This document shows, in pieces, positions 52,789 to 62,648 of a stretch of 64,000 nt of DNA (position 1 is the stretch's first letter; each line of letters starts with the position of its first letter). Made by a program: the position numbers and the translations under genes. The DNA lies in assembly GCF_033100795.1 (NCBI RefSeq), contig NZ_JAWLVI010000006.1, forward strand, positions 56,976 to 120,975, given 5' to 3'. The notes beneath the pieces are model-generated. The model saw nothing but the letters and a program-made list of their open reading frames with translations, did no database searches and was not told the DNA's origin. Origin of the DNA: Pseudothioclava sp033100795. Its GTDB lineage: Bacteria > Pseudomonadota > Alphaproteobacteria > Rhodobacterales > Rhodobacteraceae.

Positions 52789-54582
52789 TCATCGTTGATG
52801 GACATAGGTTCCCGGCGCGTCGGCGAGCGCCGGATAGCCCTGTTCGGGCGCACCCGGAACCAAAGGCGCGGACAGGGGATCAACGGACGAGTGGGTGGCG
52901 AGCCATTCGGCCCATGCCTCCCACCAAGATCCTTCCCGAGGAGTGGCCTGTTCGGCCCATTGCTCGGGCGTCCGGCACGGAGTACCGGCAAGCTTGACGG
53001 CAACCCGGTAGCGCCGGTTGGCCCGGCCCGGTTCGCTGATGATTCCGGCATTGTGACCGCCGCTCGCAAGGGCGAAGGTCACTTCCGAACTGGTCAGGTA
53101 ATGAACCTTGTAAACCGACTTCCAGGGCGCCACATGATCGCGCTCGGCGCCGACCACGAAGAGGGGCACACGGATATTCTGGAGTGCAGCCGGACGCCCC
53201 TCGACCATGAAGCGCCCGGCGGCGAGCTCGTTATCGAGATAGAGCTTTTGCAGGTATTCGGCGTGCATGCGATAGGGCATGCGGGTTGCGTCGGCGTTCC
53301 ATGCCATCAGGTCGATCATCGGCGTGCGCTCGCCCATCAGATATTCACGGATGCGGCGTGACCAGACGAGATCGTTCGTGCGCAGAAGCTGGAACGCTCC
53401 CGCCATCTGATCGGCCGAAAGATAGCCTCGGGTCCACATCATGCTTTCGAGGTAATGCATCTGGCTGTGGTCGATGAAAAGGGCAAGCTCGCCCGGTTCG
53501 GAGAAATCGGTCTGCGCGGCCAGGAGCGTGACCGAGGCCAGCCGGTCATCACCCCGGCAGCCCATCGACGCGGCGGCGATCGACAACAGCGTCCCGCCAA
53601 GGCAGTAGCCGGTGGCATGGATCCTGTGTCCGGGGCGGATGGCAGAGACCGCGTCAACGGCGGCCATGATCCCCAGCCGGCGATAATCGTCGATCCCGAG
53701 GTTGCGGTCTTCAGCGGTTGGATTGCGCCACGAGATGCAGAAGACCGTGTGTCCCCTGCCAACCAGATAGCGGATCAGCGAGTCATGCGGTGAAAGATCA
53801 AGAATATAGTACTTCATGATCCAGGCCGGGACGATCAGCACCGGCTCGGCCCGCACTGTTTCGGTGGTGGGAGCATACTGGATCACTTCGATCAGATCGT
53901 TGCGAAAAACCACCTTGCCCGGGGTGACAGCCACATCGTGGCCGACGACGAACTCTTCGGCCCCCACGGGCAATCGGCCATCTGCGAGGCGCGTCACATC
54001 CTCGAGCCAGTTGTTAAACCCTTGGACAAAGTTCATGCCAGCGGTCGTGGCGGTTCTCCCGATGACCTCGGGGTTGGTCATGGGGTTGTTCGAAGGCGAG
54101 ACGGTGTCGAGGATCTGGCGGACGGTGAACGATACCATGTCTTCATGATGCGGTGTGACGCCGGGAACAGATGTCGTAACCTCGCGCCACCACTGCTGGC
54201 CAAGCAGGAATCCTTGCGCCCACAGATTGAACGGCGGCTTTCCCCACTCCTCGGCATCGAAGCGATTGTCGCCCGGCGCGGCCTCGACCGGGGATCCGGA
54301 GTCGCGGTTCACGGCCGCGGCAAGGGCAAAGGTGGCAAACCGGCTGGCCGCCTCACCGGCTTTCACGGCCAGTTCCATCTGCTTTCCAGGAGCGTTCGCC
54401 AAGTGAATCGACCAGTCGATGAACGACAGCGCCAATGCAGCCGGCGACATGCCGCCTGTGAATCGTCCTCGCCGCGCGGACCAGATCCGGTCGACTATGC
54501 GGAAGGGTGCGTCTTCGGCGATCGGCTCGGACGGAGCGATGCACGGCGCGGAGGGGGCGGGTGTCCTGTCTTGCTGATTCAT
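52789..54582 (-). CDS. phaC: Class I polyhydroxyalkanoate synthase
   Basis: 597 residues. The N-terminal synthase domain has WAQGFLLGQQWWREVTTSVP and GFNNWLEDVTRLADGRLPVG; the alpha/beta-hydrolase core has VPAWIMKYYILDLSPHDSLI, ISWRNPTAEDRNLGIDDY and the lipase-box-like GYCLGG at 325-330 with nucleophile Cys327. FVVGAERDHVAPWKSVYKVH supplies Asp and His. It polymerises hydroxyacyl-CoA. Here it lies alone, without phaA/phaB, after an ABC exporter, which is unusual. Confidence 0.92.
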   Translation of the reverse strand: MNQQDRTPAPSAPCIAPSEPIAEDAPFRIVDRIWSARRGRFTGGMSPAALALSFIDWSIHLANAPGKQMELAVKAGEAASRFATFALAAAVNRDSGSPVEAAPGDNRFDAEEWGKPPFNLWAQGFLLGQQWWREVTTSVPGVTPHHEDMVSFTVRQILDTVSPSNNPMTNPEVIGRTATTAGMNFVQGFNNWLEDVTRLADGRLPVGAEEFVVGHDVAVTPGKVVFRNDLIEVIQYAPTTETVRAEPVLIVPAWIMKYYILDLSPHDSLIRYLVGRGHTVFCISWRNPTAEDRNLGIDDYRRLGIMAAVDAVSAIRPGHRIHATGYCLGGTLLSIAAASMGCRGDDRLASVTLLAAQTDFSEPGELALFIDHSQMHYLESMMWTRGYLSADQMAGAFQLLRTNDLVWSRRIREYLMGERTPMIDLMAWNADATRMPYRMHAEYLQKLYLDNELAAGRFMVEGRPAALQNIRVPLFVVGAERDHVAPWKSVYKVHYLTSSEVTFALASGGHNAGIISEPGRANRRYRVAVKLAGTPCRTPEQWAEQATPREGSWWEAWAEWLATHSSVDPLSAPLVPGAPEQGYPALADAPGTYVHQR

Positions 54583-54682
54583 CCGATTTTCCTCCGCAAT
54601 GAGTGAAACGATGCAGCCGTCGGGCGGTGTCCGGTTTCCCGCCTTTTCGGCCGGGCAACCGCCGGCGATTTCGATCCCGGGA

Positions 54683-55807
54683 TCATCCCGTCACGCTCAT
54701 GGAGCGACGGAAGAGCGCGAGGCTTGCTCCGAAGAACGCCGCCCCCAGCCCCGCCATCAGTGCCAGTTGCGACCAGACGGCAGCCAGCCCGGCGCCGCGA
54801 AACGCCACCGCCTTGGCAAAGGCAAGGAAGTGGCGAGAGGGGAGCGCCAGCGTCAGCTTCTGCACGAGGTCAGGCTGGCTTTCCACCGCACCCATGCCGC
54901 CCGAAAGCATGATGACCGGAATGATCACCATGATCACCAGCAGCGCGAACTGAGCCATGCTGCGGGCGAGCGTGCCGAGGAGCATCCCGATTGCCGAGGC
55001 CGCCCAGAGATACACGGCGGCCCCCCCGACAAGGAGCGGCATCGATCCCGCGACGGGCACGTCGAGGACTCCCCGAACCACCACCAGCAGCGAGCCGGTG
55101 AAGGCCGCCAGCACAACGACCATCGTCGCCAGCACCTTGGAAAACGCCACTTCGGCCGGACTGAGCGGCATCACCATCAGATGCTCGATCGTCCCGTGTT
55201 CGCGTTCGCGCAACATGGCGGCCCCGGTCAGCGCGATGGTGAGGACCGACAGCTGATTGAGGAGCGAGGACATCGCTTTGAACCAGACCGGGTTGCCATT
55301 GGGGTTGAAGGCACGCCGCAGCTCCAGCTCCAGATCGGGCGGCGCGGCTTCAGGGCTGGCGGCCAGGAACACCTGCGCCTCTTGCTGGACGATATTGCGC
55401 AGATAGTCGGTGCCGAGCTGCGCCTGCGACACCGCCGTGGCGTCGGCCAGAAGCTGCGCTTCCGGAGCACGGCCGGCGATGGCATCGGCGGCGAAACGGG
55501 GCGGAAACGAAAGCACGAACATGATCTCGCCACGGTCCATTGCGGCCGCCGCCTGATCGGCGGTCATCTCGACCGGCGGCTGGAACCAGGGCGGCATCAA
55601 CGCGTCCGAAATCTGGCGCGACAGGCCGGAACGGTCCTCGTCGACAATGGCGATCGACGCATTGCGCACCGTGTCGCCGGCTCCCCGCGCCTCGAGCATG
55701 ACGGCCACGACGAAAGACCAGACGATCAGGATCACCATGACCGGATCGCCAAGGACGCTTTTCAGCTCTTTCCCGGTCAGCCAGAAGGTATTGATCAGGG
55801 GGCGCAT
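54683..55807 (-). CDS. yhhJ: ABC transporter permease, YhhJ-like
   Basis: 374 residues, within one of E. coli YhhJ. It opens with a membrane helix (VMVILIVWSFVVAVMLEARG) after LTGKELKSVLGDP, has a large soluble loop (about 55-170), then five more helices, with MLREREHGTIEHLMVMPLSP as the cytoplasmic coupling segment typical of ABC-2 permeases. With the ATPase/permease at 55809 and HlyD-like protein it should form an exporter. One base separates it from the preceding gene. Confidence 0.9.
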   Translation of the reverse strand: MRPLINTFWLTGKELKSVLGDPVMVILIVWSFVVAVMLEARGAGDTVRNASIAIVDEDRSGLSRQISDALMPPWFQPPVEMTADQAAAAMDRGEIMFVLSFPPRFAADAIAGRAPEAQLLADATAVSQAQLGTDYLRNIVQQEAQVFLAASPEAAPPDLELELRRAFNPNGNPVWFKAMSSLLNQLSVLTIALTGAAMLREREHGTIEHLMVMPLSPAEVAFSKVLATMVVVLAAFTGSLLVVVRGVLDVPVAGSMPLLVGGAAVYLWAASAIGMLLGTLARSMAQFALLVIMVIIPVIMLSGGMGAVESQPDLVQKLTLALPSRHFLAFAKAVAFRGAGLAAVWSQLALMAGLGAAFFGASLALFRRSMSVTG

Positions 55808-55808
55808 G

Positions 55809-58538
55809 CTACCTCTCCTGCTTTTTCAGGATGGCGATCGCGATCCCGGTGAAAACCGGCCCGAACACCGCAAGCCGCATCAGCGCGCCGCTGAGGTCGG
55901 CAAGGCCAAGACCCTTGGTGTAGCTGCCCACGCTCGCCATCATGTACCATGTTGTGGGCCACAGGCTGCCCAGGGCGCGGGCCGGTCCGTCGAGGGATGA
56001 AACCGGCGTGAGCATCCCCGAAAACTGCAGGGTGGGCATTACCGAGAGCACGGTGCTGGCGAAGACCGCGGTGACCTGGGTCGACGTCATCATTGACACC
56101 ATCAGCCCGAACCCCGTCGCCGCAACGACATAGACAACTGTCGCCAGCACCAGGACCAGCGGATTGCCGTGCAGCGGCACACCCAGCACCAGCACCACGA
56201 GCGCCGTCAGGATGGCGAAGTTCAAAAGCCCGATGCCGATGTAGACAAGCTGCTTGCCGATCAGGAACTCTGCCCGGCCGGTCGGCGTGACGTAGAAATT
56301 GGTAATCGTCCCGATCTCCTTTTCCCGCGCCACGCTGACCGCCATCAGGATGGCCGGGAACAACAGCAACAACAGCGGCGGGATCGACGGCCCGATCGAC
56401 GGCAGGCTGGCCATGTCAGGGTTGTAGCGAAAGCGCGGCTCCAGCGTGACAGGGGGCGGCATCTGCGCCTCGGCCCGCCCTGGCGCGATTCCGGCCAGTG
56501 CCGACCCATGCGCGCCCGAAACATAGCTCTCGATCGTGCCGGCGCGCGCCGTATCCGCGCCGTCGATCGTGGCGGCAACGGTATTGCCATGGCCGCCCCG
56601 CAGATCGGCGCCGAACCGGGGCGGGATCTCCAGCGCCAGCGCCAGTTCGCCACTGGTCATCCGGTCGTCCAGCGCCTGCACGTCCAGGATCGGCGATTTC
56701 AGCTTGAACCAGGGGGAATCGCGATAGGCCGAGACATAGGCCCGGCTTGCGGGAGTGTCGTCATGGTCGAGGACGGCAAAGGGAATATCGCGCACCTCCT
56801 GGGAAATGCCGAAGGACATGATGAGGAGAAGCAGGGCGCTGCCGAGAAAGGCGAAGGCCAGTCGAACCGGATCGCGGCGCACCTGCATCGCCTCGCGCGA
56901 GGTGAAGGCCAGAAGCCGGCCAAGGCTGAAACCCGCCGCATCAGGGGAGGTTGCCGCCTTGGCTGTCAGTGCCGGCGGGGCCTCGGGTTCGGGCGGCAGT
57001 TCGGCGGCCATATAGGCGATGAAGGCCTCTTCCAGCGAGGTGGCGTCGCTGTCGTCGACGATCTTCGCGGGCCGGTCCGACACCAGAACCCGTCCTGCAT
57101 GCATGAGCGAGATGCGGTCGCAACGCATCGCCTCGTCCATGAAATGGGTCGAGATGAAGATCGTCACCTTGTCGTTGCGCGACAGGTCCAGGAGAAGGTG
57201 CCAGAACTCATCGCGCGCCTGTGGATCGACGCCCGAAGTCGGCTCGTCCAGGATCAGGATCTCGGGCGAATGGATCACCGCCACCGCCAGCGACAGCCGT
57301 TGCCTCAGCCCCAGCGGCAGGTCGCCCGCCTTCTGGCCCATGTGCTCGGTCAGACCAAAGCGGGGCACAAGGTCGGCCAGGCGTTCTCCGGTGAGCTTCG
57401 CCCCCAGATGGTAGAGCCGCGCGTGAAGGACGAGGTTCTCGTGGACCGTGAGTTCGCCGTAAAGCGAGAAGGATTGAGACATGAAGCCCACGCGGGCCCG
57501 CGCTTCCAGGCCCTGATTGGCAACGGACCGGCCGAAGATCCAGGCCTCGCCCTCGGTGGGGGGCAGAAGGCCGGTCAGCATCTTCATCGTCGTCGTCTTG
57601 CCGCAGCCGTTGGATCCTAGAAAGCCGAAGATCTCGCCCTGCGGGATGTCGAAACTGACGGAATCGACGGCGGTGAAATCGCCGAACCGGCGGGTAAGCC
57701 CGCGCGCGCGGATGGCAATCTCGCCGTGTTCGGGAAGATCCGCAGGGGGAGGTGCGGCGGGCTGCGGCATATCCTTATCCGTGTTGGATTGCCGCATGAG
57801 CGCGACATAGGCATCGCCGACCGTGCCTGTGCCCGTCCTTGCCATCAGTTCGGCCGGCGGGCCTTCGGCCAGCACGCGACCGCCGTCCATCGCCACCAGA
57901 TGATCGAAGAGCGCGGCTTCTTCCATGTAGGCGGTCGAGACGAGTACGCTCATCTCCGGACGGTCGGCACGTATCGCCGCGATCAGATCCCAGAACTGTC
58001 GGCGCGAAAGGGGGTCCACCCCGGTCGTGGGTTCATCGAGCAGCAGGAAATCGGGGTCATGGATCAGCGACGAACACAGCCCCAGCTTCTGTTTCATCCC
58101 GCCCGAAAGCTTGCCCGCTGGCCGGTCGAGGAATGGGTAGAGCCCGGTAGCCCGTGTGAGTCTTTCGATGCGTGTGCGCCGGTCGACCCGGCCCAGTGCG
58201 AAGAGCTTGCCGAAGAACTCCATATTCTCGCGTACCGAAAGGTCGTGGTAGAGGTTGCGCCCCAACCCCTGCGGCATGAAGGCGATGCGCCCGCCCATGG
58301 CTGTGCGGTGGCGTGCCTTGGCCATGCTGCCGCCAAGACACATTACTTCGCCCTGCTGAAGTCGCTTGGCTCCGGCAATCAGGCCCATCAGCGTTGATTT
58401 GCCCACCCCGTCCGGACCGATCAGCCCGACCATCCGTCCGGCCGGAAGATCAAGCGTTAAGTCAGAGAGTGCCACCACCTTGCCATATCGGTGCGTGACA
58501 CCTTCAAGCCGCGCCACTGGGCCAGGTGTGGCGCTCAT
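55809..58538 (-). CDS. rbbA: RbbA-like double ABC ATPase fused to ABC-2 permease
   Basis: 909 residues, close to the 911 of E. coli RbbA (YhiH). The first ATPase has Walker A GPDGVGKST (41-49) and signature KLSGGMKQKLG; the second has GSNGCGKTTT with signature-like DLPLGLRQRLS and LILDEPTSGVDPQ. From about 565 an ABC-2 permease domain follows, with six helices and VAREKEIGTITNFYVTPTGR. E. coli RbbA was described as ribosome-associated; here the operon suggests export. Overlaps the HlyD gene by four bases. Confidence 0.93.
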   Translation of the reverse strand: MSATPGPVARLEGVTHRYGKVVALSDLTLDLPAGRMVGLIGPDGVGKSTLMGLIAGAKRLQQGEVMCLGGSMAKARHRTAMGGRIAFMPQGLGRNLYHDLSVRENMEFFGKLFALGRVDRRTRIERLTRATGLYPFLDRPAGKLSGGMKQKLGLCSSLIHDPDFLLLDEPTTGVDPLSRRQFWDLIAAIRADRPEMSVLVSTAYMEEAALFDHLVAMDGGRVLAEGPPAELMARTGTGTVGDAYVALMRQSNTDKDMPQPAAPPPADLPEHGEIAIRARGLTRRFGDFTAVDSVSFDIPQGEIFGFLGSNGCGKTTTMKMLTGLLPPTEGEAWIFGRSVANQGLEARARVGFMSQSFSLYGELTVHENLVLHARLYHLGAKLTGERLADLVPRFGLTEHMGQKAGDLPLGLRQRLSLAVAVIHSPEILILDEPTSGVDPQARDEFWHLLLDLSRNDKVTIFISTHFMDEAMRCDRISLMHAGRVLVSDRPAKIVDDSDATSLEEAFIAYMAAELPPEPEAPPALTAKAATSPDAAGFSLGRLLAFTSREAMQVRRDPVRLAFAFLGSALLLLIMSFGISQEVRDIPFAVLDHDDTPASRAYVSAYRDSPWFKLKSPILDVQALDDRMTSGELALALEIPPRFGADLRGGHGNTVAATIDGADTARAGTIESYVSGAHGSALAGIAPGRAEAQMPPPVTLEPRFRYNPDMASLPSIGPSIPPLLLLLFPAILMAVSVAREKEIGTITNFYVTPTGRAEFLIGKQLVYIGIGLLNFAILTALVVLVLGVPLHGNPLVLVLATVVYVVAATGFGLMVSMMTSTQVTAVFASTVLSVMPTLQFSGMLTPVSSLDGPARALGSLWPTTWYMMASVGSYTKGLGLADLSGALMRLAVFGPVFTGIAIAILKKQER

Positions 58539-59548
58539 GGCGTGGCCTTGGCCGGCAGGCCAAGAAGCGGCGGGGTCAGCCCGGCCGGCCAGGCGGACAG
58601 GGTGCCATCCGGGGCCGCAAGGCGCACCCAGGCCACGCCGCGCACACCAGTCTTGACCTGATCCACCCGCGCGAGCACGAATTCGGACGGGATCCTCACC
58701 CGGACACGGAACATCAGGCTTTCGCGCTCGCTCAGCGTCTCGACCTGCTTGGGCGTGAACTGCGCCTGCGGCGAGACGAAGATCACCGTCGCGGGGACGG
58801 ACTGGTCGGGCATGATGTCCGCCACGATACGCGCTTCGTCGCCGATGACGACGCGCGGGGCGTCGGTCGCAGGCAGGAAGAACTCCATGTAGACCTCGCC
58901 GAGGTCGATCAGTGTCAGTATCTTGCCGCCACCGGCGACGATCTCGCCGGGCCGGGCGAGGCGATAGAGGACGCGCGCGGGTCCGGAGGCATGGAGCGTC
59001 GCGTCGGCAATGCGTTCTGCGATCTCGGACCGGGCCGCCAGTTCTGCCTCGACAGAGCGCTCCTTGGACAGGCGTGTCGCCTCGGCCGCGGCTAGGTTGG
59101 CCTCTGCCAGTTGTGTTTCGGTTCGCTTCACGTCGAGATTCTCGCGCGAGATGACATCCCGCTGGCTGAGCATTTCCGCCCGTGCTTGTTCGCTTTGCGC
59201 CAATGCGAGCCGCGCCTGCGCTTCCTGCACCTGCGCCGCAGCCACGCCAACTGCGGCTTCTGCACTTGCCACGCCGGCATCGGCACGGGTGAGCTGGGCA
59301 CGGAGTTCAGCCGTATCCATGATGGCCAGCACGTCGCCTGCCTTGACGAGGTCCCCCTCCCGCACCCGGACTTCAGCCACGCGGCCTGCGAGCTTCGGCG
59401 ATATGTCGATCAAGTCCGCCTCGATCCTGCCGTTGCCGCGGGAAAACCCCTCCGGCGGTAGGTCGGACGGCCGGAAGAGCACCGTCCATGCGCCAAACCC
59501 CAGGAGTGCGGCGAGAAGGACGACGATAATGATGATACGGCGCGACAT
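58535..59548 (-). CDS. yhiI: HlyD-family membrane fusion protein, YhiI-like
   Basis: 337 residues from the ATG at 59548 (GGAG ribosome site). A signal-anchor helix (RIIIIVVLLAALLGFGAWTV) is followed by the lipoyl halves around ISPKLAGRVAEVRVREGDLV and a long alanine/glutamine-rich coiled coil (95-190), then a beta-barrel domain. It should bridge the inner-membrane ABC exporter to the periplasm. Part of the YhiI-RbbA-YhhJ set. Confidence 0.92.
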   Translation of the reverse strand: MSRRIIIIVVLLAALLGFGAWTVLFRPSDLPPEGFSRGNGRIEADLIDISPKLAGRVAEVRVREGDLVKAGDVLAIMDTAELRAQLTRADAGVASAEAAVGVAAAQVQEAQARLALAQSEQARAEMLSQRDVISRENLDVKRTETQLAEANLAAAEATRLSKERSVEAELAARSEIAERIADATLHASGPARVLYRLARPGEIVAGGGKILTLIDLGEVYMEFFLPATDAPRVVIGDEARIVADIMPDQSVPATVIFVSPQAQFTPKQVETLSERESLMFRVRVRIPSEFVLARVDQVKTGVRGVAWVRLAAPDGTLSAWPAGLTPPLLGLPAKATP

Positions 59549-59600
59549 CGTAGGTTTCTCCGGCTGAATGCAGGCACAGGTGTTCAGGGCCGAGCGAAGG

Positions 59601-60383
59601 TCATGGCGGTGGCTTCCCGCCATAGAAGTTCTCGAGCACCGCGATGGCTTCTTCGGCGGTGTCGACGACGGTGAAGAGGTCAACGTCAGCGGGATCGATC
59701 ATCCCCTCCGCCACTAGGAAGCCGAAATCCACCGCCCGGCTCCAGAAGGCCGACCCGAAGAGGACGATCGGGATCGCTTCCATCTTGCCGGTCTGGACCA
59801 GCGCCAGCATTTCAAACACCTCGTCCAGCGTGCCGTAGCCACCCGGAAAGGCGACCATGGCGCGTGCTCGCAAGGCGAAATGCATCTTGCGGATGGCGAA
59901 GTAACGGAAACGGAAGGCGAGGTCCGGCGTGATGAAGGGGTTTGGCGCCTGCTCGTGCGGCAGGGTGATGTTGAGCCCCATCGACCGGGCCCCCACCTCC
60001 CAGGCGCCGCGGTTCGCCGCTTCCATGATCCCGGGCCCACCCCCGGTCACGACGACGAAATCGCGCCGCCCCTCCTCCTGGAAACGGCGTGAAACCATGC
60101 CGGCAAAGCGCCGCGCCTCGTCGAGATAGCGCGCATGCCGCTGCGCGCGTTCCGGGTCGGCCTCATGTCCGGCCGGCCCCATCCGGGCGCTGCCGAAGAC
60201 GACGACGGTCGAGCGGATCGCGTGCTGGCGCAGGGCGCGCTCGGGCTTCACCAGCTCCAGTTGCAGGCGCAGCGGCCGGAGATCGGCGTCGGCCAGAAGG
60301 TCGGCATCCTCGTGGGCAAGGCGATAGGAGGGGCTGGCAAGGATCGCCCCTCGCAGACCTTCGCGGTTGTCTGCGGAATTCAT
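59601..60383 (-). CDS. LOG family (TIGR00730) phosphoribohydrolase-like protein
   Basis: 260 residues from the ATG at 60383, which overlaps the MBL stop (ATGA). VVVFGSARMGPAG opens the Rossmann fold; VVTGGGPGIMEAANRGAWEV and VAFPGGYGTLDEVFEML are the LOG family active-site motifs. Relatives cleave nucleoside 5'-monophosphates at the N-glycosidic bond. The N-terminal 60 residues are an extra helical segment. In this operon it may work in nucleotide recycling. Confidence 0.9.
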   Translation of the reverse strand: MNSADNREGLRGAILASPSYRLAHEDADLLADADLRPLRLQLELVKPERALRQHAIRSTVVVFGSARMGPAGHEADPERAQRHARYLDEARRFAGMVSRRFQEEGRRDFVVVTGGGPGIMEAANRGAWEVGARSMGLNITLPHEQAPNPFITPDLAFRFRYFAIRKMHFALRARAMVAFPGGYGTLDEVFEMLALVQTGKMEAIPIVLFGSAFWSRAVDFGFLVAEGMIDPADVDLFTVVDTAEEAIAVLENFYGGKPPP

Positions 60384-61828
60384 GGCTGGACCGCCGCGCG
60401 TCTGAGAGGCGGCCATCTGAGCGGCGGCCATTCAAGCGTGGCGTTGCGTTCCGGGACGACGGCGGGCCAGCCGAAGTCATCACGCAGACGGCCGGCAAAA
60501 GTCTCGGCGACCTGCGCTTCTCCGTGGGTGATGATGACCCGCGACGGTGCGCGGCGAAAGTGGCCGACCCAATCCAGGAGGGCGGGCTGATCGGCATGGG
60601 CCGAGAAACCGTTCAGGGTGTGCACCGAGGCCCGGACGGGAATGTCGTCTCCGAAAATCCGCACCCGTCGCGCACCGTCCACGAGCCGGCGCCCCAGCGT
60701 GCCCTGTGCCTGAAAACCGGTGATCAGGATGGCGGATTCCGGTCGCGGCAGATTGTGACGCAGGTGGTGCCGGATACGCCCGGCGTCGCACATGCCACTG
60801 GCCGATATGATGATGGCGCCGCTCTCGATCTGGTTGAGCGCCTTCGACTCCTCCGTGCTGGCCGTGAACCGCAGCCGGGGCCGGTCCGGCGCGGCTTCAT
60901 GCCAACCGACGAGGCTTCGTGCCTCTTCGTCGAAAAGAGCCAGATGGCTCTTCGTGATCTGCGTGGCACGGTCGGCCATGGGCGAGTCGACATAGATCGA
61001 AAGGTCGCGCAGTCTGCCCTGTCGGGTGACGCAATGCAGGTGATAAAGGATCTCCTGGGTCCGTCCGACCGCAAAGGCCGGCATGATCACGTTGCCCCCG
61101 CGCGCGCGGTTTTCGGAGATGACCTTGACCATCTCCTCGAGCGTTGCTGCCTGGTCGCGGTGGGCCCGGTCCCCATAGGTGGATTCCATCACAAGAATAT
61201 CCGCGTCCGCGATGGGCGTGGGATCATGCAGGATGGCACGTCCGGGCTGACCCAGGTCGCCGGAGAAGACCAATTTCACGGTTTCGCCTGCCTCTGCGAC
61301 CCAGACTTCGATGATCGCTGAACCGAGGATGTGACCCGCGTCGCGGAAGATGCAGACGACATCGGGATGCGGTGCGATGCAAGCGTCATAGGGGTGGGTC
61401 TTCAACTGCCGCAAGCAAGCCTCGGCATCCGTCATCGTGTAGATCGGCACCGTGGGGCCGGGCGTGGCCCGCCGCGTGCCACGCCCACCCCGAGCCGCCC
61501 GCGCGGCGTCCATTTCCTGGATATGGGCGCTGTCGCGTAGCATCACGTCAAGCAGGTCGGCCGTCGCGGGCGTCGTCAGGATCGGGCCGCCGAAACCATC
61601 CTTCGTCAGCTTCGGCAGCATTCCGCTGTGGTCGATATGCGCATGCGTCAGCAGCGCGAAATCCAGCGAACGCGGGTTGAAGGCAAAGGGCTGACGGTTG
61701 CGGGTGGCCGCGTCGCGAGCCGCGCCCTGGACCATTCCGCAATCGACCAGGAACCGGACTGTGTCCGTCTCGACAAGATAGCTCGATCCGGTTACTTCAC
61801 GCGCCGCTCCGAGAACGGTCAGCTTCAT
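60380..61828 (-). CDS. MBL-fold exonuclease/RNA-specificity protein (beta-CASP)
   Basis: 482 residues from the ATG at 61828 (AGGAGG ribosome site), overlapping the TetR stop as ATGA. HAHIDHSG at 63-70 within LLTHAHIDHSGMLPKL is the metal-binding motif; VKLVFSGDLGQPGRAILHDP and DILVMESTYGDRAH follow, and the beta-CASP region has PAFAVGRTQEILYHL, ASGMCDAGRIRHHL and HTLNGFSAHADQP. These are the hallmarks of CPSF-like nucleases that process RNA. RNA rather than DNA activity is inferred from the family. Confidence 0.93.
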   Translation of the reverse strand: MKLTVLGAAREVTGSSYLVETDTVRFLVDCGMVQGAARDAATRNRQPFAFNPRSLDFALLTHAHIDHSGMLPKLTKDGFGGPILTTPATADLLDVMLRDSAHIQEMDAARAARGGRGTRRATPGPTVPIYTMTDAEACLRQLKTHPYDACIAPHPDVVCIFRDAGHILGSAIIEVWVAEAGETVKLVFSGDLGQPGRAILHDPTPIADADILVMESTYGDRAHRDQAATLEEMVKVISENRARGGNVIMPAFAVGRTQEILYHLHCVTRQGRLRDLSIYVDSPMADRATQITKSHLALFDEEARSLVGWHEAAPDRPRLRFTASTEESKALNQIESGAIIISASGMCDAGRIRHHLRHNLPRPESAILITGFQAQGTLGRRLVDGARRVRIFGDDIPVRASVHTLNGFSAHADQPALLDWVGHFRRAPSRVIITHGEAQVAETFAGRLRDDFGWPAVVPERNATLEWPPLRWPPLRRAAVQP

Positions 61829-62454
61829 TCCAAGTCCTCCTTCGGGGTTACCGCTGAAAGGAGTCCCGCGCGATAGATTGACCATACCCGGGACGCATCC
61901 GCGCGCATCCGCTCGCTGTCGCCATGGATGAGGTGCTGCATGACGAGCCCTTGGATCATTCCTAGAAATAGCGTGGCGGCGGCATCGATATCGAGATCGG
62001 GGTGCAGCACGCCTTCGGCGCGGGCGGCCGAAAGAATCCGCCGCAGCCGGTTCGCGTAATTCTCCACGAGCGTCCGCGCCATCCGCTTCGCCGGCGTCTC
62101 CCCAGAGTTTTGCAACTGCCCCACCATCATGCGCGGCACGCCCGGATGCTCGGCAATGAATTCTACATGACCAAGGAACATCGCCTTCAGCGCCGCCAGC
62201 GGATCTGACTCCGCCCCCGCCAGACGGTCGATGCGCGCGAGCAGACGCTCGGAGACCCACTCCATGACGCCCTGCCAGATCGCATCCTTGGTGGGGAAGT
62301 GCCGGAACAGCGCGCCCTGCGTCAGCTTCATCCGCGCGGCGATGGCCGAGGTGGTTATGTCCTCGGGGTTGGCGCTTGCCGCAAGCTCGATCACCGCCTC
62401 GACGGCCTCGGCCCGGCGCTCGTCGGAAGGCAGATATTTCGCTCGTGGAGACAT
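61825..62454 (-). CDS. TetR family regulator, CecR-like
   Basis: 209 residues from the ATG at 62454, which has GAAGG five bases upstream; an ATG at 62466 would add four residues but lies only five bases from the operator. The TetR helix-turn-helix is ITTSAIAARMKLTQGALFRHFPTKDAIWQ (about 33-60). The C-terminal domain is helical. In E. coli a TetR protein (CecR) controls a related HlyD/ABC exporter operon. First gene of the operon here, probably autoregulated. Confidence 0.9.
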   Translation of the reverse strand: MSPRAKYLPSDERRAEAVEAVIELAASANPEDITTSAIAARMKLTQGALFRHFPTKDAIWQGVMEWVSERLLARIDRLAGAESDPLAALKAMFLGHVEFIAEHPGVPRMMVGQLQNSGETPAKRMARTLVENYANRLRRILSAARAEGVLHPDLDIDAAATLFLGMIQGLVMQHLIHGDSERMRADASRVWSIYRAGLLSAVTPKEDLE

Positions 62455-62470
62455 TGGTGCCTTCATATTG

Positions 62471-62487
62471 AATCAAAGTGATTGATT
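62471..62487. promoter_or_regulatory. Palindromic operator candidate for the TetR protein
   Basis: AATCAA (62471-62476), a five-base spacer, then TTGATT (62482-62487): a perfect six-base inverted repeat of 17 bp. It lies 17 bases before the TetR start at 62454 and on the upstream side of the rightward gene at 62649. TetR proteins usually bind such sites. Which gene it controls is inference. Confidence 0.6.
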
Positions 62488-62648
62488 ACTTATTTTCATG
62501 ACGGTAGAGAAATGTCAACCATCACTGACCAACTGCACAAGTCATTGCCCAAGAGTGCAACCAGGGGAGTGGCCTCATCAACAAAGAGAGCAAGTGAATA
62601 CTTCGAAGAAATCAACCGATCCACGACGAACCGAAAGGGGTCAATCCC

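Noticed and set aside
61829..62476. N-terminal extension of the MBL-fold gene to 62476, making a 698-residue frame
   Set aside because: The extra part runs through the TetR gene in another frame. The ATG at 61828 has an AGGAGG site and an ATGA overlap with the TetR stop.
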